Of a stretch of 8,480 nucleotides of DNA, positions 1-6,198 are shown in pieces. The stretch is from Gammaproteobacteria bacterium (GTDB taxonomy: Bacteria; Pseudomonadota; Gammaproteobacteria; GRL18), in NCBI GenBank assembly GCA_023144715.1, contig JAGLFC010000042.1:1-8480 (forward strand). Direction: 5' to 3'. A program made the position numbers and the translations under genes. The notes under the pieces are model-generated. The model had not been told where the DNA came from. It searched no databases and saw only the letters and a program-made list of their open reading frames with translations. Positions within the stretch are counted from its first letter, which is position 1. Every line of letters starts with the position of its first letter.

Positions 1-515
1 TCTTGCAAGACATCACCAATAGGACGACTGACTAACTTTCCTCGTAAAGAAGGAATAATACAAAAACTACAACTATGATTACAGCCTTCGGATATTTTTA
101 AATACGCATAATGGCGAGGAGTGAGCTTAATACCCCCTTCTGGGATCAAACTAGTATAAGGATCGTGTTCGGGTGGCAGATGCTCATGTATTGCATTCAT
201 GACTTCTTCAAGTGCATGAGGCCCTGTGACCGCTAACACATTAGGATGCGTTTCTTTCACAATATCGCCCTTGCCTCCTAGACAGCCTGTGACAATGACT
301 TTACCATTTTCATTGAGTGCTTCACCAATCGCATCGAGGGATTCTTCAACAGCCGCATCAATAAATCCACAGGTATTGACCACGACCATATCTGCATTTT
401 GATAAGAATCGCCAATATCATAACCCTCAGCCCTTAAACGAGTCAGTATTTGTTCTGAATCCACCAATGCTTTAGGGCATCCCAAGCTAATAAAACCAAT
501 TTTATGTACAGCCAT
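1..515 (-). CDS. rimO: Ribosomal protein uS12 methylthiotransferase RimO, N-terminal part (cut by window edge)
   Basis: RimO is a radical-SAM enzyme that adds a methylthio group to an aspartate of ribosomal protein S12 in the cytoplasm. Reading leftwards from an ATG at 515 gives 171 codons open to the window edge, so the C-terminal part (rest of the radical-SAM barrel and the TRAM domain) is missing from view, not broken. The N-terminal UPF0004 domain starts with the family hallmark 'SLGCPKALVDSE'. Its three cysteines for the auxiliary 4Fe-4S cluster are Cys13, Cys49 (in 'NTCGF') and Cys78 (in 'TGCLGG'). The radical-SAM cluster motif CxxxCxxC is at Cys145, Cys149 and Cys152 ('GCNHSCSFC'). The 'SLGCPK' form and the absence of an N-terminal extension favour RimO over the related MiaB. 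An AGGA Shine-Dalgarno sits 5 nt before the ATG. The gene is divergent from the cytochrome gene to its right. Confidence 0.96.
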   Translation of the reverse strand, partial: MAVHKIGFISLGCPKALVDSEQILTRLRAEGYDIGDSYQNADMVVVNTCGFIDAAVEESLDAIGEALNENGKVIVTGCLGGKGDIVKETHPNVLAVTGPHALEEVMNAIHEHLPPEHDPYTSLIPEGGIKLTPRHYAYLKISEGCNHSCSFCIIPSLRGKLVSRPIGDVLQ

Positions 516-549
516 TTTAATCCTGATAGCAACTATTTAAAATAGAGCT

Positions 550-558
550 ATTATAGCA
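550..558 (-). promoter_or_regulatory. Extended -10 promoter of rimO
   Basis: On the minus strand the sequence reads TGCTATAAT, a perfect sigma-70 -10 hexamer with a TGn extension. It lies about 35 bp before the rimO ATG, so transcription would begin near 543 with a leader of about 28 nt. No good -35 hexamer is visible at the normal distance, which fits an extended -10 promoter. Prediction from sequence only. Confidence 0.6.
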
Positions 559-579
559 ATTTTAATGGCTCAGTGGATA

Positions 580-588
580 TGCTATTAT
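580..588 (+). promoter_or_regulatory. Extended -10 promoter of the cytochrome gene
   Basis: The plus strand reads TGCTATTAT: a 5-of-6 match to TATAAT with the TGn extension. The -35 candidate (TTTAAT at 561-566, spacer 16) is weak. Transcription would begin near 595, some 29 nt before the ATG at 624. It stands back to back with the rimO promoter, with 21 bp between the two extended -10 elements. Confidence 0.5.
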
Positions 589-623
589 CTGGTATTCACT
601 TTTTTATATTGTAAGGAACATAA

Positions 624-929
624 ATGAGAACATTACTTTTATTAACCGCTACCGCAGGTTTATTGTTATCAGGCTGTAGTCGTGATTATACCCCTGCTGC
701 CAATGCAACAGGTGAAGATATTTTTAAAGGGGCTTGTTTGGAATGTCATGAAGCTATTGAAGGCAAAGAGGCTATTTTTTATGAAATTACCAGTGCTGAT
801 AGAAATGCTGAGTTTTTTGCTAATAAGATTAGTTCTGGTAGTTTGATCATGCCCAAATTTCCTAATATTACTGGCGATAGTCTAAAAGCAGTGAGCCAAT
901 ATGCTTTTGAGCATTCAATTGATAAATAA
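624..929 (+). CDS. Small monoheme c-type cytochrome lipoprotein
   Basis: A 101-aa exported lipoprotein that should carry one covalent heme c and act as a small electron carrier at the cell envelope; the redox partner is unknown. Residues 1-17 form a lipoprotein signal peptide ending in the lipobox 'LLSGC', so Cys18 should be lipidated. Ser at the next position argues against inner-membrane retention, so periplasm-facing anchoring in the outer membrane is likely. The heme-binding motif CLECH (Cys38, Cys41, His42) gives the proximal His ligand. Met76 in 'LIMPKFP' is the likely distal ligand, the usual class I cytochrome c arrangement. The mature domain of roughly 80 residues is minimal but complete. 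The ATG is preceded by AAGGAA at 613-618 with 5 nt spacing. It lies divergent to rimO and upstream of a cNMP-domain gene; neither neighbour reveals its pathway. No specific family name is assigned. Confidence 0.92.
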   Translation: MRTLLLLTATAGLLLSGCSRDYTPAANATGEDIFKGACLECHEAIEGKEAIFYEITSADRNAEFFANKISSGSLIMPKFPNITGDSLKAVSQYAFEHSIDK

Positions 930-944
930 GTTATTTTTTGGTTT

Positions 945-966
945 TTTTGTGATAAATTTCACTATT
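945..966 (+). promoter_or_regulatory. Putative CRP-type operator upstream of the cNMP-domain gene
   Basis: The core is TGTGA (948-952), six bases, then TCACT (959-963): nine of ten matches to the CRP half-site consensus TGTGA-N6-TCACA. Its centre at 955.5 lies about 71.5 bp before the start site predicted from the promoter at 993-1020, a spacing used by class I CRP activation in E. coli. It is also just past the stop codon of the cytochrome gene. Which Crp/Fnr-family regulator would bind is an inference; the core does not fit the FNR consensus TTGAT-N4-ATCAA. Confidence 0.55.
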
Positions 967-992
967 TTATAACCTTTATAGTCCTTTTCAGC

Positions 993-1020
993 TTGATAAT
1001 ATTATTATATCCCTTATTAT
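993..1020 (+). promoter_or_regulatory. Sigma-70-type promoter of the cNMP-domain gene
   Basis: TTGATA at 993-998 (5 of 6 matches to TTGACA) and TATTAT at 1015-1020 (5 of 6 matches to TATAAT) are separated by 16 bp. Transcription would begin near 1027, giving a leader of about 50 nt before the ATG at 1077. The region is very AT-rich, so chance hexamer matches are common; the paired hexamers and the upstream CRP-type site raise confidence. Confidence 0.5.
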
Positions 1021-1076
1021 TAAGTTAAGGATTAAAAATAACCTTACCCTTTCAAAAAATAAAAGTTGTCGTCTAT

Positions 1077-1544
1077 ATGAATATGAATAAAGAGCTTGAA
1101 AATTTAATTTCTGAAATACCTGTATTCAATGCACTTGAGATCGAAGATACTCACATACTTTCACAATATCTTTTTTCTAAAGATCTTCCTGTAGGTGGAT
1201 TAGTGTGTAAAGAAGGTCAGCATGGTAATTTTTTGAGCTTTGTCTCTTCAGGAAAGTTAGAAATTGTCAAAACTTTAGATGGTAAAGAAGCCGTTATTTC
1301 AACAATTGCCAAAGGTGATTCTTTGGGTGAAATGGCTTTAATTGATGGACTCACACGTTCAGCAACGGTAAGAGCCTGTATGACATCCAATATATTAATT
1401 TTACGCCGTGATGACTTTAATGACTTATTAGACAATCATCCAGAAGTGGGGATTAAAATCCTTAAAGGTATTGCACGCTTATTGAGCTTAAATTTAAGAA
1501 AAGCTTCTGCCCAAATTACCACATTTATGACAAAAACAGCATAA
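1077..1544 (+). CDS. Stand-alone cyclic-nucleotide-binding domain protein (Crp-like sensor, no HTH)
   Basis: A 155-aa soluble protein made almost entirely of one cyclic-nucleotide-binding (cNMP, CRP N-terminal-type) beta-barrel, about residues 15-135. The phosphate-binding cassette is well kept. Gly84-Glu85 in 'LGEMAL' corresponds to the ribose-contacting GE of CRP, and Arg94-Ser95 in 'TRSATVRA' to CRP Arg82-Ser83, which bind the cyclic phosphate. A helix resembling the start of the CRP dimerisation C-helix follows (about 125-147). The protein then ends: it lacks the roughly 60-70 residue winged helix-turn-helix of CRP/FNR regulators, so it should not bind DNA itself. No frameshift explains this; the stop is followed by a hairpin. 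Ligand binding is likely from the residues, but ligand and output are unknown. ATGs at 1077 and 1083 are both possible starts, and neither has a recognisable Shine-Dalgarno. Convergent with der. Confidence 0.88.
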   Translation: MNMNKELENLISEIPVFNALEIEDTHILSQYLFSKDLPVGGLVCKEGQHGNFLSFVSSGKLEIVKTLDGKEAVISTIAKGDSLGEMALIDGLTRSATVRACMTSNILILRRDDFNDLLDNHPEVGIKILKGIARLLSLNLRKASAQITTFMTKTA

Positions 1545-1554
1545 AATATAATCA

Positions 1555-1574
1555 AGCGTTCAGCAATGAACGCT
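1555..1574. terminator. Hairpin between convergent genes, likely bidirectional terminator
   Basis: A perfect 8-bp inverted repeat (AGCGTTCA / TGAACGCT) encloses the four-base loop GCAA, a GNRA tetraloop in the plus-strand transcript. It starts 11 nt after the cNMP-gene stop and includes the last two bases of the der stop codon on the other strand. A T-rich stretch follows on the plus side (about 1579-1600) but not directly after the stem. The minus side continues into a moderately T-rich run. The position suits termination in both directions, though neither side has a textbook T-run. Confidence 0.55.
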
Positions 1575-3036
1575 ATCTATTCGTTCTTTTATTTTTTTTC
1601 CCAGAAAACTTTTTCGCCATATTTTTGGTTTGACGATGACGTTTTTGCATCAATTGTTTTGATTTATCGTTATTGCGTCTTGTACCACGGTAAGGATTAG
1701 AACTATTTTTAAATTCTAAGCGAATAGGGGTTGCTTCTAGTTTTAACCATTTACGAAATGAATTCATTAAATAACGTTTATAAGCTTCAGGTAAATGCTC
1801 TGTTTGACTGCCATGAATAACAATCAATGGTGGATTTTGTCCCCCTTGATGAGCATAACGTAATTTAATACGACGACCTCGTGCTAAAGGCGGTTGGTGC
1901 ATTTTTACTGCATCTTCTAACAAACTACTCAATGTGGCAGGCTGATGTCTTTGCATCGCCGAATCATACGCTTTATCCACTGAATCATAAAGTAAACCGA
2001 CACCACTACCATGTAAGGCTGAAATATAGTGATATTTAGCATAATCTAAAAAGGGTAAGCGACGTTCTAATTGTTCTTTGACAAATTCACGTGCATCTTT
2101 AGTCATACCATCCCATTTATTAATGGCAATGATTAACGCTCTGCCTGTGTCCAATACATAGCTCAGTAGGTGAAGATCTTGATCAGTCAGACCTTCATGA
2201 GCATCAAGCATTAATAAGACAACATTAGCAGACTCAATTGCCTGCAATGCCTTAATAATAGAAAATTTTTCTATCGTTTCTTTAACACGACTGCGTCGTC
2301 TAACACCTGCGGTATCAATAAAGGTATAACGTTTGCCATCACGTTCAAAAGGAATAAAAATACTATCACGAGTTGTACCCGGCATATCAAAAGCCACTAC
2401 TCGTTCTTCACCCATCAAACGGTTAATTAAGGTTGATTTGCCCACATTGGGCTTACCAATAATAGCCAGTTTGATGCCATTTTTTTTATACGAGCCTTCA
2501 TAAGAATTATCAACATCTTGTTCGAGATCTTTCTCTTCTTGAGTGATAGGAATTTGTGCTAATAATTTTTCCATTAAGGGTATAATACCATCACCATGCG
2601 ATGAGGATACCGCATAAGGTTGTCCCAGACCTAACGCATAAAAATCAGATTCTACAACATCTTCATTCATGCCCTCTGCTTTATTAACCAAGACAATAAT
2701 GTCTTTATCTAACTGGCGTAAAGACTGAGCAATGTTCTGATCATGTCCTGTCATGCCACCCCGACCATCCACCAAAAAAAGAATAATATTGGCTTCTTTC
2801 ATTGCTTGATAGACCTGAGATTGCATCAGACTATCAACACCTTCATCTTCACCACTGAGACCACCCGTATCAATCACAATATAAGGGCGTTCACCCACTA
2901 CCCCATCACCGTATTGACGATCACGAGTTACGCCGGGCATATCAGCCACTAAAGCATCTCGAGTTTTTGTTAAACGATTAAATAAGGTTGATTTACCTAC
3001 ATTAGGACGGCCGACTAAGGCAATAACTGGCTTCAT
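1573..3036 (-). CDS. der: Ribosome-assembly GTPase Der (EngA)
   Basis: Der is an essential tandem GTPase needed for maturation of the 50S ribosomal subunit. The 487-aa product matches the E. coli length (about 490). GTPase domain 1 has the P-loop GRPNVGKS (9-16), switch II DTGG (56-59) and a G4 motif NKAE (118-121) with Glu in place of the usual Asp. Domain 2 has GKPNVGKS (194-201), DTAG (241-244) and NKWD (306-309). A C-terminal KH-like domain follows (about 355-445), with the conserved 'LEFKNSSNPY', then a strongly basic Lys/Arg/Gln tail to the end. An acidic linker (about 165-182) joins the two GTPase domains. It is the last gene of the operon, 18 bp after bamB, and its stop codon runs into the terminator hairpin. 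The Shine-Dalgarno is weak and A-rich. Confidence 0.98.
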   Translation of the reverse strand: MKPVIALVGRPNVGKSTLFNRLTKTRDALVADMPGVTRDRQYGDGVVGERPYIVIDTGGLSGEDEGVDSLMQSQVYQAMKEANIILFLVDGRGGMTGHDQNIAQSLRQLDKDIIVLVNKAEGMNEDVVESDFYALGLGQPYAVSSSHGDGIIPLMEKLLAQIPITQEEKDLEQDVDNSYEGSYKKNGIKLAIIGKPNVGKSTLINRLMGEERVVAFDMPGTTRDSIFIPFERDGKRYTFIDTAGVRRRSRVKETIEKFSIIKALQAIESANVVLLMLDAHEGLTDQDLHLLSYVLDTGRALIIAINKWDGMTKDAREFVKEQLERRLPFLDYAKYHYISALHGSGVGLLYDSVDKAYDSAMQRHQPATLSSLLEDAVKMHQPPLARGRRIKLRYAHQGGQNPPLIVIHGSQTEHLPEAYKRYLMNSFRKWLKLEATPIRLEFKNSSNPYRGTRRNNDKSKQLMQKRHRQTKNMAKKFSGKKNKRTNR

Positions 3037-3054
3037 AATTTTCTTTATTTTTAT

Positions 3055-4221
3055 TTATTGAATTTTTAAAGCACTGAGCGTACCGCCATTACCGTAAATA
3101 TAAACGGTATCCGCATCAACTTGTGGCTGAATATGAAATCCATCACTATTAATTTTATTACGCCCAATTAATGATCCATCAAGTTGTGAAATAATATGTA
3201 TATAACCTTCATAATCACCCATCACAACCATATTACCAACAATAACAGGAGCCGTTAACTTACGGTATGCTAATTTATCTTGCTTCCATAACATTTTTCC
3301 TGAAATACGATCAAGCGACCATATATTGCTATCTGAATCAGTGATATAGACACTTCCCTTATCCACACTAAGACCTGCATAGGAAGACATTTCTTTACTC
3401 CATAATATTTTTCCTTCAAGTGCATCAAGAGCCACGATATTACCTTGATAAGTGACCACATAAAGCACTCGACCCACCAATAACATAGTCCCATCAATAT
3501 CAACCAAACGTTCTAAATCTGAACGACCTTTAGCCAGTGTTGCATTGGCTTCCCATAAAACACGACCATGTTGCACACCTAATGCCACTACTTTACCACT
3601 ATCAAAACCAGAAAAAACAAGTTCACGGCCACCCATAAGAGGGCTACTATTACCACGTAAGGTCAATACAGGCACACCTCGATCATACACCCAAATTTGA
3701 GCACCATTTTCTGTATTGAGACCAAAAATTCGACCATCCCCTGTGCGTACCACTAAAATACCATCTTTAATTAATGGTACTGAAAGCATGACACTGCTCA
3801 GTTCTTTTTTCCATAGTAAAGTACCATTATTAACATCTAAAACAATGATTTCACCACGACTATTGCCAACGATTATAATGCCATTACCACTACCAACACC
3901 GCCTGTAATAGTCATTTCTAACTCAATTTGCCAGTTAATATCACCTGTTTCTAAACTCAAAGAAGTCACTTGACCTTCACGATCAACACCAATAATATCT
4001 GAACCTATTATGGCGGGTTGTAAGTCAACAAAAGCATCATCAAGCCCCACACCAATATCTTTACTCCAAACAGAATGAATTTTTGCTGACTCAGTAATAT
4101 CTTCTAATTCAGTTGGAGGAATAGAATTATCATCACCACCAAAAATACTCTCTGTCCAGCCACAAGCTGTTAATAAAAGACTCATTAATAGTATTGTGAC
4201 AAAAGTAAAAATTCGTTTCAT
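3055..4221 (-). CDS. bamB: Outer-membrane protein assembly lipoprotein BamB
   Basis: BamB is a lipoprotein of the BAM complex that helps BamA fold beta-barrel proteins into the outer membrane. The signal peptide ends in the lipobox 'LLTAC', lipidating Cys20 of 388 residues (E. coli is about 392). The rest is an eight-bladed PQQ-like beta-propeller, seen as repeated 'G.I..LD...G..LW' units, for example near 126-137, 260-274 and 299-312. The loop 'VLTLRG' (185-190) and the 'LVDIDG' segment (239-244) match, in sequence and spacing, the E. coli BamB sites reported to contact BamA (Leu192/Leu194/Arg195 and Asp246/Asp248, from memory). The ATG overlaps the yfgM stop by one base (TAATG), with AGGA just upstream inside yfgM, so translation is probably coupled. 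The der gene follows after 18 bp. Confidence 0.97.
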   Translation of the reverse strand: MKRIFTFVTILLMSLLLTACGWTESIFGGDDNSIPPTELEDITESAKIHSVWSKDIGVGLDDAFVDLQPAIIGSDIIGVDREGQVTSLSLETGDINWQIELEMTITGGVGSGNGIIIVGNSRGEIIVLDVNNGTLLWKKELSSVMLSVPLIKDGILVVRTGDGRIFGLNTENGAQIWVYDRGVPVLTLRGNSSPLMGGRELVFSGFDSGKVVALGVQHGRVLWEANATLAKGRSDLERLVDIDGTMLLVGRVLYVVTYQGNIVALDALEGKILWSKEMSSYAGLSVDKGSVYITDSDSNIWSLDRISGKMLWKQDKLAYRKLTAPVIVGNMVVMGDYEGYIHIISQLDGSLIGRNKINSDGFHIQPQVDADTVYIYGNGGTLSALKIQ

Positions 4222-4850
4222 TATGAATTTCCTAGATCATTACGTTTAATTTTTAATATCTGTGCATTAGCACCGATGGCACTATAGGCTTCTAATGCTT
4301 GATCATAAGCAGAACGGGCTTCATCAATACGTTTTAAAGCCACTAAAATATCACCTTTAATTTCTAGGTAAGAACCTTTAAAACTACCCTCTGGTGTATC
4401 TAGTATTTTTAGAGCCTGCTCATTTTTTCCTTGTGAAGCCATAAGATTAGCAAGACGTACACGAGAAATATGTTGTAATGTTTGTGTTTTAGAATGATCA
4501 ATAACCCATTGATATTTTTTTTCTGCTTCTGTCAGATGACCTGCATTGATCATTTGTGTTGCTTCTAGCATTGCCGATAATGCTGCATAAGGGTAATCTG
4601 AATAGTCATCAAGTAAGCTTTCAACTTGTTTTTTAACAACCTCTTCTTTTTTCGTTTTAACCGTGTTTAAAATATAATCATATTCTACAGAGGCTGTTTG
4701 TGCATTAACCACTGTATTTTTTTTCCATTGCTGTACACCAACAATAGCAGTCAAACCAATAAGGCTGGCAATAATCACCCTTTTAAAATTTTCATTCCAC
4801 CATTTTTTTATGGCTTCGACCTGTTGTTCTTCTGTTTCGTAATCGTTCAT
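4221..4850 (-). CDS. yfgM: YfgM, membrane-anchored TPR protein associated with the Sec translocon
   Basis: YfgM is an inner-membrane protein that in E. coli associates with SecYEG and the periplasmic chaperone PpiD, helping hand over secreted proteins. The 209-aa product (E. coli about 206) starts with a short cytoplasmic segment containing 'EAIKKWWNEN', typical of the family. One transmembrane helix follows at about 25-41, then a periplasmic alpha-helical TPR-like domain. Helical repeats are visible near 85-120 ('YPYAALSAMLEATQMINAG') and 155-190 ('KGDILVALKRIDEARSAY'). A strong AGGAG Shine-Dalgarno precedes the ATG, 26 bp after the hisS stop. It overlaps bamB by one base, the usual gammaproteobacterial pairing of the two envelope-assembly genes. 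Confidence 0.93.
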   Translation of the reverse strand: MNDYETEEQQVEAIKKWWNENFKRVIIASLIGLTAIVGVQQWKKNTVVNAQTASVEYDYILNTVKTKKEEVVKKQVESLLDDYSDYPYAALSAMLEATQMINAGHLTEAEKKYQWVIDHSKTQTLQHISRVRLANLMASQGKNEQALKILDTPEGSFKGSYLEIKGDILVALKRIDEARSAYDQALEAYSAIGANAQILKIKRNDLGNS

Positions 4851-4876
4851 TATATCTCCTAAATCTACACTATTTA

Positions 4877-6163
4877 TTATACTTTTAAACTCAATAAATC
4901 AATAAGTTGTTGTTGTGACACTTGTTCCTGCTGAAACTGTTTGTCTTCTAGTTCAGCCCGTAAATATTTTATGGTTATGGTGTTATTATCAAGTTCATTA
5001 TCGCCCAAAATCAAAGCAATTTCAGCCTGACTCTTATCAGCACGCTTCATTTGGCTTTTAAAGCTACCACCACCGCATACCGTTACAAGTCGTAAACCTT
5101 CTATACTATCACGTAATTGTTCTGTTAATGCAAAACCTACATTTTGTGCCTGTTCTCCCATCATTAACATCACAGCATGAGGTCGCTGATAGGATTTTTC
5201 TAATGTATCTTGATTCAATAAACTAATCAAACGTTCTATACCCATTGCAAAGCCTACTGCACGAGTATCACGCCCACCCAATTGCTTGACCAAACCATCA
5301 TAACGCCCACCTGCACAAATAGTGCCTTGAGCACCGAGTTTATCCGTTACCCATTCAAATACAGTTTTAGTATAATAATCTAAACCACGCACTAAACGTG
5401 TATTAATTTCATACGCAATGCCTACACTATCAAGATAGGTGCATAATTGTGCAAAATGTTCCTTTGATTCATCATCAAGATGATCCATTAAACGGGGTGC
5501 CTTTTCAATCATGGCTTGCATGGCTGGATTTTTGCTATCCAGAATACGTAAAGGGTTACTTTGCAAACGGCGTAAGCTATCTTCATCTAATAGACTTTTA
5601 TTGTCTTCTAAATAAGTGGTCAACATACCACGATAAATTTCTCTTGATGTGGGTGTACCTAAAGAGTTAATTTGCAATGTGACTGATTCAGATAAACCCA
5701 GAGTTTTCCATAAACGTGCTGTCATACAAATCAGCTCGGCATCAATATCAGGACCATCCATCCCATAAACTTCTGCACCCATTTGGTGAAATTGTCTATA
5801 ACGACCTTTTTGTGGACGTTCGTGACGGAACATAGGCCCCATATACCATAATCTTTGTTGCTGATTGACCAGTAACCCATTTTGAATGCCTGCTCGCACA
5901 CAAGCCGCCGTTCCCTCAGGTCTGAGAGTTAAGCTATCGCCATTACGATCATCAAAAGTATACATTTCTTTTTCAACAATATCAGTCACTTCACCAATTG
6001 AACGCTTAAATAATGCCGTTTTTTCAAGCACAGGAAAACGTATTTCTTTATAATCATAGCTGAACATCAGTTGACGTAATGTTGCTTCAATGTATTGCCA
6101 TGCTGGACTTTCATCGGGGAGAATATCATTCATTCCACGAATAGATTGGATTTTATCGGCCAA
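4877..6163 (-). CDS. hisS: Histidyl-tRNA synthetase, TTG start
   Basis: HisRS charges tRNA-His with histidine as a class II homodimer. The 428-aa product (E. coli about 424) shows class II motif 1 around Pro44 and motif 2 across 104-134 with Arg113-His-Glu115 ('MFRHERPQKGRYRQFHQ'). The HisRS-specific 'LVRGLDYYTKTVFEW' contains Arg259, the same number as the E. coli catalytic arginine. The second signature 'AGGRYDGL' is at 284-291 and motif 3 is 'AVGFAMGIERL' (302-312). The C-terminal anticodon-binding domain covers about 330-425. The start codon is TTG at 6163. It is preferred because translation from it gives 'MADKIQSIRGMND', aligning residue for residue with E. coli 'MAKNIQAIRGMND', and because AGGA lies 6 nt upstream; the next ATG (codon 11) falls inside the conserved RGMND motif. 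It follows rodZ directly, with no ispG between them. Confidence 0.98.
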   Translation of the reverse strand: MADKIQSIRGMNDILPDESPAWQYIEATLRQLMFSYDYKEIRFPVLEKTALFKRSIGEVTDIVEKEMYTFDDRNGDSLTLRPEGTAACVRAGIQNGLLVNQQQRLWYMGPMFRHERPQKGRYRQFHQMGAEVYGMDGPDIDAELICMTARLWKTLGLSESVTLQINSLGTPTSREIYRGMLTTYLEDNKSLLDEDSLRRLQSNPLRILDSKNPAMQAMIEKAPRLMDHLDDESKEHFAQLCTYLDSVGIAYEINTRLVRGLDYYTKTVFEWVTDKLGAQGTICAGGRYDGLVKQLGGRDTRAVGFAMGIERLISLLNQDTLEKSYQRPHAVMLMMGEQAQNVGFALTEQLRDSIEGLRLVTVCGGGSFKSQMKRADKSQAEIALILGDNELDNNTITIKYLRAELEDKQFQQEQVSQQQLIDLLSLKV

Positions 6164-6167
6164 TAGT

Positions 6168-6173
6168 GTTCCT
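6168..6173 (-). promoter_or_regulatory. Shine-Dalgarno that fixes the hisS TTG start
   Basis: The minus strand reads AGGAAC, with AGGA placed 6 nt before the TTG at 6163. No ATG or GTG in frame competes at suitable spacing, so this site, together with homology of the N-terminus, decides the start. Confidence 0.7.
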
Positions 6174-6198
6174 ATTATTAATTATTTAAAAAATAGAG

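Noticed and set aside
921..948. Possible terminator after the cytochrome gene (AT-only inverted repeat followed by T-runs)
   Set aside because: The stem is A/T only with a loop that is too short, so it is not a credible hairpin. The T-runs alone are expected in such AT-rich sequence.
1026..1046. Inverted repeat TAAGG ... CCTTA in the leader of the cNMP-domain gene
   Set aside because: Only 5 bp with an 11-nt AT-rich loop, too weak to call a riboswitch or regulatory hairpin.
1217..1435. Minus-strand 72-aa ORF opposite the cNMP-domain gene
   Set aside because: Entirely antisense to a gene with clear domain motifs; no independent support.
1077..1544. Cyclic-nucleotide protein as a truncated CRP/FNR pseudogene
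   Set aside because: The reading frame is intact, ends cleanly after a terminal helix and is followed within 11 nt by a hairpin, with no HTH remnant in any frame before der. A stand-alone cNMP domain is the simpler reading.
2743..2952. Plus-strand 69-aa ORF opposite der
   Set aside because: Antisense to the first GTPase domain of Der; no domain or credible start context.
3270..3503. Minus-strand 77-aa ORF inside bamB in another frame
   Set aside because: Out-of-frame shadow of the BamB propeller repeats; no domain.
3716..3973. Plus-strand 85-aa ORF opposite bamB
   Set aside because: Antisense shadow with Pro/Thr/Ser bias caused by the reverse complement of Gly/Ile-rich propeller codons.
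5449..5670. Plus-strand 73-aa ORF opposite hisS
   Set aside because: Antisense to conserved HisRS sequence; nothing recognisable.
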